Below, one piece after another: positions 1-9,534 of a stretch of DNA of 64,000 nucleotides. Source of the DNA: Bacillota bacterium (GTDB lineage: Bacteria; Bacillota; Clostridia; Oscillospirales; Ruminococcaceae). The stretch covers positions 38,017-102,016 of the forward strand of contig JAEYNX010000021.1 in NCBI GenBank assembly GCA_023412215.1. Direction: 5' to 3'. The position numbers were made by a program, and so were the translations under genes. The stretch's first letter is position 1; each line of letters begins with the position of its first letter. Under the pieces are notes generated by a model. The model did no database searches, was not told where the DNA came from, and worked only from the letters and a program-made list of their open reading frames with translations.

Positions 1-1005
1 ACCGGTTAGTTTTAAATTTTTTGAAAGCCTTTCAATAGGGCGGGTAACCCGTTGAAGAAGGGAAAGAGAAATCAACAGCACCAACAGGAAAACGCCCATA
101 AACGCGAGCAAGAGCATATTCTGTGTAAAATAGGCCTGATGCAGATAAGAATCGTATGGAATTACATATAGATACTTCCAATGATTGTAGCCTGAAACCG
201 CATAGGTGATTAGGCTGCGCTGACCGTTTACCGTATCGATAAAATAGCCGCTGCTTTGAGTAATCTTATCCGAAAGACTTTGATATGCGGCATCCTCATG
301 CCCGAAAATTACAGACTGACCCTGCAGGATGGTTAAGTCGTACTCGTCATACTCATAATTGCGAAAGGTTTGGTTGATGAGGTCGTTGATATCCACATAT
401 ATTGCCAGAACGGCCAGGTCATACAGGTCTAGGTTCTTTGTGGAGCGAATCGTACGGGCGAAAATGAGCTGATTCGGTTTCGTACCCTCGGAAATGAACC
501 AACGGCTTTTTCCGCCAAGTGATACAATTTCGTCCAGATTGTCATTGATAATTGAAGAGTCATTCTTCCCATAATACAGAGAAGCATATGTTCGTTGGCC
601 GTCGATGCTCATTAAGCAGATATCGTCGATCCAGACATTGTTTCCATAGTATGTATGAGAATAAAGCAATTCCTCCAATTTGTGTGTTATGGCATCAGAA
701 ATCAGATAATTCTCATAATCGCTTTTTGCTTCCGGGATGCTTCGGAGTTGACTTTGAATCTCCGGACTCGAAATAATGCTGATTGAAAGGAGATTGATGT
801 ACTTAAGATTGTCCTCCACACTGTCTGAAATAAGTTGCGCATTGGCCTGTGCAACGCTGAAAAGCTTTTTCTGATAGTTAACCGAGAATACGTGGAGCGC
901 AAAAAGCACCAGACCATAAAGAATAACAAAAGATAGGATAAAAATCGCCAGAATGTTATGTTTATAAGAAAGTGAGTTTGAAGTGGTCATTGTCATTTTC
1001 ACCAT
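1..1005 (-). CDS. YesM-type sensor histidine kinase, N-terminal part, cut by the left edge
   Basis: The minus strand is open for 335 codons from an ATG at 1005 to base 1, so only the sensor half is present. Residues about 20-40 form a first membrane helix. Residues about 45-290 form an extracytoplasmic region of the Cache type. A second helix lies at about 296-317, followed by the beginning of a HAMP segment (motif RVTRPIERLSKNL). That order is typical of YesM kinases, which pair with AraC-type YesN regulators and control nearby sugar transporters. The gene is divergent from a solute-binding protein, which fits that role. In-frame ATGs at 996 and 990 are possible starts, and a GGTG at 1003-1000 favours 990. 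The kinase domain is not in the window, so the family call rests on architecture. Confidence 0.8.
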   Translation of the reverse strand, partial: MVKMTMTTSNSLSYKHNILAIFILSFVILYGLVLFALHVFSVNYQKKLFSVAQANAQLISDSVEDNLKYINLLSISIISSPEIQSQLRSIPEAKSDYENYLISDAITHKLEELLYSHTYYGNNVWIDDICLMSIDGQRTYASLYYGKNDSSIINDNLDEIVSLGGKSRWFISEGTKPNQLIFARTIRSTKNLDLYDLAVLAIYVDINDLINQTFRNYEYDEYDLTILQGQSVIFGHEDAAYQSLSDKITQSSGYFIDTVNGQRSLITYAVSGYNHWKYLYVIPYDSYLHQAYFTQNMLLLAFMGVFLLVLLISLSLLQRVTRPIERLSKNLKLTG

Positions 1006-1143
1006 TTTCTGCGATAAATTACGCATTAACTATATTGCTTTTGATGAGTTGATGTCAATGGAAATTTAAACTGTTAGTACATAATCTCTATTTTTTATAC
1101 TGGCAAGTCGAGTATTTTTATATTATTGTACTTGATCTGGTCT

Positions 1144-1149
1144 TATAAT
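1144..1149 (+). promoter_or_regulatory. Possible -10 element of the sugar transporter operon
   Basis: A perfect TATAAT lies 54 bases before the ATG at 1203, in the AT-rich gap between divergent genes. No good -35 box stands 16-18 bases upstream, which is usual for promoters that need an activator such as a YesN-type regulator. This is a weak call. Confidence 0.35.
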
Positions 1150-1202
1150 GATGTCAGCCAAATGGCTGCTGACCTTCAAAAAAACGAAAGGAGCAAAAAA
1201 TT

Positions 1203-2579
1203 ATGTTTAACCAAACGGCAAAGAAAACCTTATCAATAGTTTTGGCTGGTCTGATACTTTCCATAACAGCAGCGGGATGTGGGAACAGTTCGAGTGGTGA
1301 AACCACTTCGAACAGTGTACAGAGTACTTCACAAGAAAGTTCCAGTTCCTCATCGGCAAATTCCGACGAAAAAATCGAATTGCGCGCCATGTGGTGGGGC
1401 TCGCAAGTGCGTCACGACGGTACCATGGCGACCATCAAACTCTTTGAGGAGGCCAATCCCAATATTCACATCGAAGTGGAATATGGGAATTGGGACAGTT
1501 ACTGGGAAAAGATGGCCCCACAGGCAGCAGCCGGAACGCTTCCGGATATTATGCAGCATGATTATCAATACATCAAGCAGTATATTGACAAGGATCTGCT
1601 GCTGCCTCTGGACGATTATGTATCCAACGGCGTTCTTGATCTCAGTGATTGCGATAAAAACATGTATTCCGCCGGCATTTTTAACGAAAAATTATACGGA
1701 GTTGCCGCGGCCGTAAATGCAATGGCAATTGTGTACGACCCTGAGGACTTTATCGCGGCAGGGCTTGAAGAGCCGACTAACGACTGGACATGGCAGGACT
1801 ACATCAACGCTGCAAACACGATTCATAAAAAGCTTGGCATCTACGGCGATGCTACCATCGCCGGCCACTACGACAGAGGTCTCCCTTATTATCTGCGTGA
1901 GCATGGCATTCAGATGTACAATGAAGACGGTACGGCACTTGGTTTTACAGACCCTAAATACTTTATTGATTTTTACGGCATGGCGGTAGACCTCATTAAA
2001 GCAGGCGCAGTTCCTACCTTTGATAAATACAGCGAGGTAACAAGTAACGAAAACAACATGGTGGTAACCGGTAAAGCTGCGATGAGCGGTGAATGCTATA
2101 CCAGTTCCATGATGGGCCTGACTCAAGCAGCGGGCAAGAATCTGGCGATTGTGGACCTTCCTCACAGCGAAGACCGTACGCAGCCCGGCAATTATCTTAA
2201 GCCCGCATGTTTCTGGGTAGTGCCGAAAAACTCCGAGCACCCGGAGGCGGCTGCGTCCTTTATCAGTTTCTTCACCAACAATATCGATGCGAATAAGGTT
2301 TTAAAGGGTGAAAGAGGCGTGCCGATTGCCTCAAAAGTGCGCGAGGCACTCAACCCCCTCCTAGATGATGCCAGCAAGCTTGCGTGGGCTCATGTGGATG
2401 CAATCTCCACAAGCAGGGTATCCACCATCTCTCCGCCCGATCCCAACGGCCAGGCAGAGGTTCTCGGCTTGCTGAAGGATGTATACACACAGATGGGTTA
2501 CGGCCAGATCAGTGTTGAAGAAGGCGCCAATACCTTTATGCAGGGCGCGAATGAAATTTTGGCCAAAAACGCACAATAA
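1203..2579 (+). CDS. Extracellular sugar-binding lipoprotein of an ABC transporter (family 1)
   Basis: The product has 458 residues. It starts with a lysine-containing signal peptide and a lipobox (TAAGC) that puts the lipidated cysteine at residue 26. A Ser/Thr-rich linker follows to about residue 55, then a periplasmic-binding fold with the family-1 pattern KLFEEANPNIHIEVEYGNW and repeated Trp/Tyr residues suited to stacking sugars. GGAG stands before the ATG. It is the first gene of the plus-strand cassette and is followed by two permeases. No ATPase gene is in the cassette, as is usual where one MsmK-like ATPase serves many transporters. The ligand cannot be read directly; the downstream enzymes suggest a rhamnogalacturonan-derived oligosaccharide. 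Confidence 0.93.
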   Translation: MFNQTAKKTLSIVLAGLILSITAAGCGNSSSGETTSNSVQSTSQESSSSSSANSDEKIELRAMWWGSQVRHDGTMATIKLFEEANPNIHIEVEYGNWDSYWEKMAPQAAAGTLPDIMQHDYQYIKQYIDKDLLLPLDDYVSNGVLDLSDCDKNMYSAGIFNEKLYGVAAAVNAMAIVYDPEDFIAAGLEEPTNDWTWQDYINAANTIHKKLGIYGDATIAGHYDRGLPYYLREHGIQMYNEDGTALGFTDPKYFIDFYGMAVDLIKAGAVPTFDKYSEVTSNENNMVVTGKAAMSGECYTSSMMGLTQAAGKNLAIVDLPHSEDRTQPGNYLKPACFWVVPKNSEHPEAAASFISFFTNNIDANKVLKGERGVPIASKVREALNPLLDDASKLAWAHVDAISTSRVSTISPPDPNGQAEVLGLLKDVYTQMGYGQISVEEGANTFMQGANEILAKNAQ

Positions 2580-2609
2580 GCCACTCGCAATTTTTTGTAA
2601 CCGTGTATA

Positions 2610-2638
2610 GGCAGCGGCCGCCTTCCCCGGTCGCTGCC
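2610..2638 (+). terminator. Intercistronic hairpin after the binding-protein gene
   Basis: Bases 2610-2620 pair with 2628-2638 (11 pairs with one G-U, 7-base loop). No T-run follows, so it more likely protects or partly terminates the binding-protein message, which is usually made in excess over the permeases. Confidence 0.6.
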
Positions 2639-2712
2639 CTACCAGAGAAAGCTGTTAACAGCAGAGCCTGCCCGGTGGCAATACATTTCATTGGAAAGCG
2701 GGAGCTGATACG

Positions 2713-3666
2713 ATGCCTACGTTAACAAGACATCCCCGAACTTCAATAACCGATAAGAAAAGCTCACGCCTTTTTAAGAGCGATAACTTCGCAGGGTATG
2801 CATTTGTCGGTTTATGGATCGTCGGTTTTTTCCTATTTACCTTTGTTCCCATGATTACTTCCCTCTATTACTCCTTTACGGATTATGATCTGTTATCCAA
2901 GGCGAAATGGATCGGCCTTGATAATTTCATCAATATCTTCACAAAAGATCAGAAATTTTTGAAATCGCTCCACGTTACCATTGTATATGTGTTGGTCAGT
3001 GTTCCTCTGAAACTGATTTTTGCGTTGGGCGTGGCGATGATGTTCAGAAAAACACGGCGTGGCGCCGGGGTGTATCGTTCGATTTTCTATCTTCCTTCAA
3101 TCGTCGGCGGCAGTGTGGGTGTCGCGATGATGTGGCGGCAGATATTTGGTTCCGACGGTGCCATCAATTCACTTTTGATTGCCATGAAGATTTTAGATCC
3201 TTCCGACACTTTCAACTGGACGCTTTATCCCTCCACGGCCATGCCCTTATTGATTCTGATGGCGATTTGGCAGTTTGGCTCGCCCATGCTGATTTTTCTG
3301 GCTGGTTTAAAACAGATACCCAATTCGTATTACGAGGCAGCCGATGTTGACGGCGCAGGAAGGTTTAAACAATTCTTTTACATAACGTTACCGTCACTCA
3401 CACCGATTATTTTCTTTAATTTTATCATGCAAATCATAGGTGCCTTTATGACATTTACCCAGGCGCTGATTATCACGGACGGAGGACCGAACAACAATAC
3501 GTTATTATATTCGCTTTACCTCTACCGCCGCACCTTCAGCTATTTTGAAATGGGTTACGGCTGTGCATTGGCATGGGTTCTCCTTGTTATTATCATTCTG
3601 CTGACGGCACTCGTATTCAAGTCCTCAAACTACTGGGTGTTCTATGAAAATAAGGAGAATCAATGA
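2713..3666 (+). CDS. Sugar ABC transporter permease, MalF/UgpA type
   Basis: The product has 317 residues and about six membrane helices. The cytoplasmic EAA loop, which contacts the ATPase, lies at about residues 206-227 (EAADVDGAGRFKQFF). GGGAG precedes the ATG at a normal distance. The N-terminal 25 residues are charged and cytoplasmic. It is the first of two permeases, and the next gene begins within or just after its last codons. It would form the membrane channel with the next permease and take ligand from the lipoprotein encoded upstream. Confidence 0.93.
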   Translation: MPTLTRHPRTSITDKKSSRLFKSDNFAGYAFVGLWIVGFFLFTFVPMITSLYYSFTDYDLLSKAKWIGLDNFINIFTKDQKFLKSLHVTIVYVLVSVPLKLIFALGVAMMFRKTRRGAGVYRSIFYLPSIVGGSVGVAMMWRQIFGSDGAINSLLIAMKILDPSDTFNWTLYPSTAMPLLILMAIWQFGSPMLIFLAGLKQIPNSYYEAADVDGAGRFKQFFYITLPSLTPIIFFNFIMQIIGAFMTFTQALIITDGGPNNNTLLYSLYLYRRTFSYFEMGYGCALAWVLLVIIILLTALVFKSSNYWVFYENKENQ

Positions 3667-3667
3667 G

Positions 3668-4516
3668 ATGTCGATGAAATACAATAAAATGATCAGGACG
3701 GCACTTTACTACTTAATATCGACGATCTTCGCCTTTGTTATGGTATACCCGCTGTTCTGGCTGCTTTCCGGTTCGTTTAAGCCAGGCAACGAGGTGTTTA
3801 CGAATTCATACCAACTCATACCGAGGCATTTTACTTTAAGTAATTATGCCACTGGGTGGAGCGGCTTCGGCGGTATTTCCTTTAGTGTCTTTTTTAAGAA
3901 CTCTTTTCTAATTGTAGTTGTTTCAACGATTGCCCAGGTTTTCTCCTCTGTTTTGGTCGCTTACGGCTTTTGCCGCATCCGGTTCGTAGGAAGCAAGTTC
4001 TGGTTCGGTCTGATGATTTCCACCCTGCTTCTTCCTACACAGATACTCTTAATACCCCAGTACATCATCTTTAATTCACTCGGACTAATCAATAGCTACT
4101 GGCCACTGATACTGCCCCATTTCTTCGGCACGCCCTTCTTTATCTTTCTGGATATGCAGTTTATCCGCGGTATCCCAAAGGAACTCGACGAGGCTGCAAA
4201 AATCGATGGCTGCAGCAGGTTTTCCGTTTTCTTTCGGATTGTTATCCCTTTGTGTGTGCCCGCATTGATCACCTCCGGCATCTTCGCTTTTTACTGGAAA
4301 TGGGATGAGTTTCTTCCCCCGTTACTCTATATAAATAAGGTGAGCAAATATCCTGTTTCGCTTGCTTTACGCCTCTTTATAGACCCAAGCTCAGTATCCA
4401 ATTGGGGAGGTGCTTTTGCAATGTCCGTTTTGTCATTGATTCCGGTTTTCGTAATTTTCGTTTCGATGCAAAAATACTTGGTCGAGGGTATCAGCACCAC
4501 AGGGTTAAAGGGCTAG
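3668..4516 (+). CDS. Sugar ABC transporter permease, MalG/UgpE type
   Basis: The ATG at 3668 stands ten bases after AAGGAG and gives 282 residues. A longer in-frame reading from 3644 would start inside the previous gene and ahead of that site, so it is not preferred. About six membrane helices are visible, with the EAA loop at about residues 172-195 (ELDEAAKIDGCSRFSVFF) and the typical C-terminal ending SMQKYLVEGISTTGLKG. It pairs with the preceding permease. The next gene is 238 bases downstream, across a MITE-like insertion. Confidence 0.92.
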   Translation: MSMKYNKMIRTALYYLISTIFAFVMVYPLFWLLSGSFKPGNEVFTNSYQLIPRHFTLSNYATGWSGFGGISFSVFFKNSFLIVVVSTIAQVFSSVLVAYGFCRIRFVGSKFWFGLMISTLLLPTQILLIPQYIIFNSLGLINSYWPLILPHFFGTPFFIFLDMQFIRGIPKELDEAAKIDGCSRFSVFFRIVIPLCVPALITSGIFAFYWKWDEFLPPLLYINKVSKYPVSLALRLFIDPSSVSNWGGAFAMSVLSLIPVFVIFVSMQKYLVEGISTTGLKG

Positions 4517-4551
4517 AGAGTATTCTATATAATCCCTAAATCAAAAAACTA

Positions 4552-4708
4552 GGAAACCACTGATTCAATATGGTATAAACGGATTGCCAACAGATCGCTC
4601 GGCAAGGCGAAAATTGCAGGAATACTGCTATGTTCTGAGGATTTTCAAGACAGTAGGGAAGAAAAGTATGTCGGCAGGACAGGTGTACTCATATTAACCG
4701 GTGTTTAC
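4552..4708. mobile_element. MITE-like element, copy A (157 bp)
   Basis: The segment is bounded by TA on both sides (4550-4551 and 4709-4710). It has imperfect inverted ends: left GGAAACCACTGATT, right end read on the other strand GTAAACACCGGTTA. The centre carries GCAGGAATACTG (4616-4627), which recurs at nearly the same offset in the element at 34045-34204. It has no reading frame. TA duplication and short inverted ends suit mobilisation by an IS630/Tc1-type transposase, an inference. It lies between the permease and oxidoreductase genes without breaking either. Confidence 0.55.
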
Positions 4709-4754
4709 TAAATCTATTCACTATAAGATGTTTAACTGAAAGGAAGCGCCAATC

Positions 4755-5762
4755 ATGGACAAATTCAAAGTAGGAATCATCGGCTGCGGAGGTATTCACA
4801 AGGTTCACGCAGAAATACTAAACAAGCTTGAAAACACGGAACTTGTTGCGGTGTGCGATATCGTTCCGGACAGAGCCGCGGCGTCCGCAAAGGCGTACGG
4901 CGTGCCGTCCTACTGTACCGATTATATGGATATTATCAACGACCCGAAGATTCAGTCGGTACATCTGTGCGTCCCTCATTATCTTCATGCGCCGATGGCG
5001 ATTGCCGCCATGCAGGCCGGCAAGGCTGTTCTGACAGAGAAACCGCTTGCCACCTCCCTAAGCGATGCTGAAAGGATTCTTGCCGTACAGAAAAAAACCG
5101 GGGCCCATACGGGCGTTTGTTTCCAAAACCGCTATCGCAGGCTGGTGCAGAAACTGAACTCGATGATCGAAAACGGTGAGCTCGGGGAAATCTACGGTGG
5201 GCGCGCGTTCATCAACTGGTGCCGCAACGAGGAATATTTCACGGCCAGCGGCTGGAGGGGCAGCTGGAAAACCGAGGGCGGAAGCCTGTTAATCAACCAA
5301 TGCATCCACACGCTGGATCTTCTGCAGTGGATGCTGGGCGGTGTAAAGCAGGTTAACGGGATGATAGGACATCATTTCTTCGGTAACGTGATCGAAACCG
5401 AGGATACCGCGGAGCTTCGTCTGACCATGAACAGCGGCATTGATATGCTTTTTTACGCAACAACCGGGTACTGCGAGGATTCGTTCGTGCTCATCGATAT
5501 TGTTGCGGAGAAGGCACATGTACGTCTGGAGGATGATCTGTACGTCACCTGGAACAACGGCGCCAAGGAGACCTTTGAGGAAAACCACGCAACGGGCGAA
5601 AAAGCGTATTGGGGCAACACCCACATCAACCTGATCTCTGATTTCTATGATAAGCTGCAAAAGGGCGAGCCTTTTAATATCTCTGTTGAGGAGGGTCTTA
5701 AAACGATCCGAATTCTGGACGCCGCATATACCAACCCCAACATCAACAAAACTCGCTGGTAA
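4755..5762 (+). CDS. Gfo/Idh/MocA-family oxidoreductase
   Basis: The product has 335 residues. An N-terminal Rossmann fold (VGIIGCGGIHKVHAEIL, from residue 6) is followed by the family EKP motif at residues 95-97. The C-terminal domain has the HxxD-type pair at H185 and D188 (INQCIHTLDLLQWML), which is the usual catalytic dyad. It should be an NAD(P)-dependent oxidoreductase of a sugar or sugar acid. GAAAGGAAG precedes the ATG. The next gene follows by 34 bases, so they are co-transcribed. MocA-type proteins often sit with DUF6807 proteins in pectin or polyol clusters. The substrate is unknown. Confidence 0.9.
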   Translation: MDKFKVGIIGCGGIHKVHAEILNKLENTELVAVCDIVPDRAAASAKAYGVPSYCTDYMDIINDPKIQSVHLCVPHYLHAPMAIAAMQAGKAVLTEKPLATSLSDAERILAVQKKTGAHTGVCFQNRYRRLVQKLNSMIENGELGEIYGGRAFINWCRNEEYFTASGWRGSWKTEGGSLLINQCIHTLDLLQWMLGGVKQVNGMIGHHFFGNVIETEDTAELRLTMNSGIDMLFYATTGYCEDSFVLIDIVAEKAHVRLEDDLYVTWNNGAKETFEENHATGEKAYWGNTHINLISDFYDKLQKGEPFNISVEEGLKTIRILDAAYTNPNINKTRW

Positions 5763-5796
5763 AACCCTTTACAGCAGTCTAAGAGGGATGGATAAA

Positions 5797-7194
5797 ATGG
5801 GAAATTTGGAATATACACTTAAAATCAATATAAAACTGAAGGAACCGGTGCACCGGGGCAAGACGGTGGAGAAGGAGCTTTCACTCAACGAGTTGCTGCC
5901 GCAGGGCCTTGCGGGCGTTGTCGACGAACACTCCTTTGTAATGGAGGAACTCACAACGGAAGGAGCGATACCGGTCGCCCTGCAGTTTTCGTCTGACACT
6001 CACGACCGTCTTCCCTATATCCCGCCGGTGCGTCCTTTAAAAGAGGCCCCCATCGGGGCCTTTCCGAAGGCGTTTGGTACAAATTTAAGATATTCCTGCA
6101 AGGAACAGGGCGCCGAACTGGCCCGCAATAAGGGGATGTTCTCCTGGTTTTTATCCCCACAGGAATCGCTTGAACGCCGCTTTGTTCTGCATTTTAGCGT
6201 AGCACAGGATGGGGAATTTTATCAGGCACCGTATTCTCCCTTCAATTTCGTGGTCGTCCGCCCGGACAACCGTGTGTCGCCGGTAAGGCAGTTTCCAAGC
6301 GTCGAGCTCGCCCCGCACATATCGCCGGATTATAAGCTGAACACCACTATCGACCAGAAGCTTTTTTCCACCTATCAGTACAATCCTGAATTTACAAAGC
6401 CCTATTTCTATCCGGTCATCGGGCCTTCAGGGGTGGAGATTACCACATTGGGAAAAGACCATGACCCCGGCAATACCCATCCTCATCATAAATCTTTATG
6501 GATTGGTCATCAAAGCGTAAACGGAGTGAACTTCTGGGAGCAATGGCCCGGAAACGGGCAGATTGTCCATCGCGGCTTTAACAAATTAGAAGACGGCCCC
6601 CTGTTCGGCTGTATGGAAGAAAGCAATACCTGGGAGCGGGCCGGACGCGTCTACGCCTATGAGACACGCAACGTCAAGACCTACAAAACCGGTGCCGACT
6701 ACGAGATGATGGACTTCATAATTACGATGGAGCCGGAAAACAGCGGGATGTTTGCCGGTGACTGCGTTATAGGGAAGAACGTATGGGGCTTCCTAGCCGT
6801 GCGCCTTAAGCCCTCAATGATTCCGACGGTTGGCGGAGGCGAGATTACAAACTCCCGCGGCATGGTTAACGAGGACCAGGTGATCTGGGAAAGTGCGGAA
6901 TGGTGCGACATCTCAGGGCCCGCAACCGCCGAGGAATGGAACGGCGTCGCCATTTTCGACACACCGACCAACGCAAGCTTTCCTACCGACTGGCATTGCA
7001 AGAACGACGGCTTCATCTGCACATCCTTCAGTAACCGCCAGGATTTTGTGATCAGGCGGGGAGAAAAATTAGTTGTCAAATACCGCGTTTACATCCATAA
7101 GGGAAACTCGAAGCAGGGCGGTGTGGCGGAGGCGTTTTCTGATTACGCCTCGGACTACGGGATGACGGTTGGCACTCCCGCCTTGTGTAAGTAA
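5797..7194 (+). CDS. DUF6807 (PmoA-like) family protein
   Basis: The start at 5797 has GAGGG nine bases upstream; longer readings begin inside the preceding gene. The product has 465 residues. The C-terminal two thirds match what is known of the DUF6807/PmoA family: a histidine cluster H228, H230, H231 (NTHPHHKSLWIGHQSVNG), then NFWEQWPGNGQIVHR, and a final beta-rich region ending in a basic/aromatic segment. Despite the database name there is no reason to expect methane oxidation; such proteins occur in carbohydrate clusters beside MocA oxidoreductases, as here. The histidines suggest a metal or catalytic site. The N-terminal 180 residues are less typical. Function is not established. Confidence 0.72.
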   Translation: MGNLEYTLKINIKLKEPVHRGKTVEKELSLNELLPQGLAGVVDEHSFVMEELTTEGAIPVALQFSSDTHDRLPYIPPVRPLKEAPIGAFPKAFGTNLRYSCKEQGAELARNKGMFSWFLSPQESLERRFVLHFSVAQDGEFYQAPYSPFNFVVVRPDNRVSPVRQFPSVELAPHISPDYKLNTTIDQKLFSTYQYNPEFTKPYFYPVIGPSGVEITTLGKDHDPGNTHPHHKSLWIGHQSVNGVNFWEQWPGNGQIVHRGFNKLEDGPLFGCMEESNTWERAGRVYAYETRNVKTYKTGADYEMMDFIITMEPENSGMFAGDCVIGKNVWGFLAVRLKPSMIPTVGGGEITNSRGMVNEDQVIWESAEWCDISGPATAEEWNGVAIFDTPTNASFPTDWHCKNDGFICTSFSNRQDFVIRRGEKLVVKYRVYIHKGNSKQGGVAEAFSDYASDYGMTVGTPALCK

Positions 7195-7229
7195 CAGTAC
7201 TTGACAGATCAAAAGCTTTACCGTTGATC

Positions 7230-7274
7230 AAGCCGTCATAAGATAGTTTCTATTTTATGACGGCTTACTTTTTT
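7230..7274 (+). terminator. Rho-independent terminator after the DUF6807 gene
   Basis: Bases 7230-7241 pair perfectly with 7255-7266. The pairing continues through ATAG/CTAT, leaving a three-base loop, and a T6 run follows at 7269-7274. It probably reduces rather than stops transcription into the phosphorylase gene 29 bases on, since no clear promoter lies between. Confidence 0.8.
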
Positions 7275-7302
7275 AAAATGTATATGAACAGGGGACTAAA
7301 CC

Positions 7303-9465
7303 ATGAACACAGAAACGGGCGGGTTTACACTGCCGGGGGAAGCCGGCTACGACGAGCTGACCCTGAACCTTGCGCGTCGCTGGGGAGCCGACAGTATCCG
7401 TGACAGCGACGGCACGCGGCTTTCGGAGAAAATCGCAAACTCCGGCTACGATATCTATTCTACAATCTGCGTAATCCGGGATCACAACGAATGGGCAAAT
7501 CAAAACAGGGACAAGTTGCAACAAACGTTTTTATACAGCTTTCCTCAAATGGCAACGAAAACGAATCTGAGCATTCGCCTGCTGGACGGGTACTCGGAAG
7601 AGCAGTTTGCAATCAACGATACAGCGGCCTCCCTGCGATACTGGCAGGTTTTCGACCGCTCCGCCGAATGTGAACTTCCTCGGGAAGACTGGGATTACCA
7701 TAACGGAGTCGTAACGCTTCGAAGCGCTACCCCCTTTCACAGGTATTCGGTCAATTTTCTCGCCTACCGAATCTGGGAAGAGATATCAATGTATAACCAC
7801 ATTACCAACCACTGGGACAAAGAGCACCTGCTTCAGATTGATCCCCGCTGCCCGGAAGTGCGTCAATACCTCCTTGGTTGGATGGAGGATTGGTGTCGGG
7901 AGCACACACATACGTCCATCGTGCGCTTTACCTCACTGTTTTATAACTTCGTTTGGATTTGGGGCTCGGATTCCCGAAATCGCTATCTGTTCTCGGACTG
8001 CTCCTCCTACGATTTCACCGTAAGCTCTCTGGCATTGGATGAGTTTATGAAGGAATATCATTATTCTCTGACCGCGGAAGATTTTATCAATCAGGGGAAA
8101 CGCCATGTTACGCACATGCCCGCGAACCAGAAAAAGCGGGATTGGATGGATTTTATACATCGTTTTGTCACCGGCTTTGCAAAGCAATTGGTTGATATCG
8201 TGCACCGGTACGGTAAAAAGGCCTATTTCTTCTATGACGACAGCTGGATCGGTGCGGAACCTTATGGGCCCTATTTCCCCGACATGGGGTTCGACGGCGT
8301 GATAAAATGCGTGTTCTCCGGCTATGAGGCCCGACTTTGCGCCGGTGTTCGGGGCGTTAAGGTTCACGAACTGCGGCTCCATCCGTACCTCTTCCCGGTA
8401 GGGCTCGGCGGTGCCCCCACATTCATGGAGGGCGGAGCGCCGGCTCATGATGCCCGCGAATATTGGGTTCACGTTCGCCGCGCACTGTTGCGTGAGCCGA
8501 TAGACCGTATTGGTCTGGGTGGTTACCTGCACCTTGTGGAGACGTTTCCCGACTTCTGCAGTTATATCGAAAAACTCGCGGAGGAATTCCGGACTATTCG
8601 TAACCTGCACGCCTTAGGCAGGCCCATGTCTTTGGGCCTGCGAATCGGTGTGCTTACAAGCTGGGGCAAGCTGCGCTCCTGGACACTGTCCGGACATTTT
8701 CACGAAACACATATGCACTTGCTGATCCACGTGTATGAAAGCCTGTCCGGGCTGCCGGTAGACGTAGAATTTCTGAATTTTGATGACATCAGGCAGGGCG
8801 TTCCAAACGGCTTGGATGTGATTGTAAATGCTGGAGCCGCCGGGTCGGCGTGGAGCGGAGGAGACTACTGGAAAGATGACCTTGTTGTATCGTCTCTGAC
8901 CGAATGGGTGTATAAAGGAGGTGCGTTCATCGGTATCGGCGAGCCTTCCGCTGTGGGAGGATACGACACCTATTTCCGGATGGCGGATGTACTCGGTGTA
9001 GACCGCGATACTGGTAACCGCGTCTGCCACGGTAAGTGGCCCTACATAAGTGCTCCGCTTTCGGAAATCGTATGGTCCGATCAAATACCGCAGTCTTTGG
9101 CGGGGCTTTATCCGACAGGCCCGGATACGAAAGTACTGGCTGCCGCTTGCGACAGCACCGCGGCCATTACCTGCCACGCCTTCGGTGAGGGGAAGGGAAT
9201 TTACCTTTCTGCCTACACACATTCCAATGAGCATGCCTTTAAGCTGTTGAAGCTACTGCTCTTTGCCGCCGGAAGGCCGACCAGTCCCGACTGTATAACC
9301 GACAACCCCGACGTGGAATGCGCGGTTTTCCCTGGCTCTAAAGCAATGGTCTTAGTCAATAATGGTGATAAGGACCAGGAATGTATCGTCAAAACAACAA
9401 CTAAAACATTCAAGTTCACTATAGACGCCTATGAAATGAAGGTAATAAAAAATTTTGATGAATAG
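7303..9465 (+). CDS. GH112 phosphorylase, probably D-galactosyl-1,4-L-rhamnose phosphorylase
   Basis: The product has 720 residues and begins with the GH112 signature FTLPGEAGYDELTLNLARRW then GADSIRDSDGT. The barrel motif YFFYDDSWIGAEPYG carries Asp313, which aligns with the general acid of bifidobacterial lacto-N-biose phosphorylase. Later blocks GGYLHLVETFPDFCSYIEKL and GAFIGIGEPSAV are also typical of the family, as is the length. GH112 enzymes split beta-galactosyl-hexosamine or beta-galactosyl-rhamnose disaccharides with phosphate to give galactose 1-phosphate. The next gene encodes an L-rhamnose mutarotase, which favours the rhamnose-specific subgroup; that choice is inference from context. 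CAGGGG precedes the ATG. The lack of a signal peptide indicates a cytoplasmic enzyme acting on imported disaccharide. Confidence 0.88.
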   Translation: MNTETGGFTLPGEAGYDELTLNLARRWGADSIRDSDGTRLSEKIANSGYDIYSTICVIRDHNEWANQNRDKLQQTFLYSFPQMATKTNLSIRLLDGYSEEQFAINDTAASLRYWQVFDRSAECELPREDWDYHNGVVTLRSATPFHRYSVNFLAYRIWEEISMYNHITNHWDKEHLLQIDPRCPEVRQYLLGWMEDWCREHTHTSIVRFTSLFYNFVWIWGSDSRNRYLFSDCSSYDFTVSSLALDEFMKEYHYSLTAEDFINQGKRHVTHMPANQKKRDWMDFIHRFVTGFAKQLVDIVHRYGKKAYFFYDDSWIGAEPYGPYFPDMGFDGVIKCVFSGYEARLCAGVRGVKVHELRLHPYLFPVGLGGAPTFMEGGAPAHDAREYWVHVRRALLREPIDRIGLGGYLHLVETFPDFCSYIEKLAEEFRTIRNLHALGRPMSLGLRIGVLTSWGKLRSWTLSGHFHETHMHLLIHVYESLSGLPVDVEFLNFDDIRQGVPNGLDVIVNAGAAGSAWSGGDYWKDDLVVSSLTEWVYKGGAFIGIGEPSAVGGYDTYFRMADVLGVDRDTGNRVCHGKWPYISAPLSEIVWSDQIPQSLAGLYPTGPDTKVLAAACDSTAAITCHAFGEGKGIYLSAYTHSNEHAFKLLKLLLFAAGRPTSPDCITDNPDVECAVFPGSKAMVLVNNGDKDQECIVKTTTKTFKFTIDAYEMKVIKNFDE

Positions 9466-9534
9466 ACCTGTTTGATCCTGCCCGAATATTAATTATCCGG
9501 TGCACTTATCTGTAATAAGAAGGAGAGAACTTTC

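Noticed and set aside
7933..9234. Two long minus-strand frames (225 and 206 codons)
   Set aside because: They are antisense to the GH112 gene, whose motifs are continuous on the plus strand.
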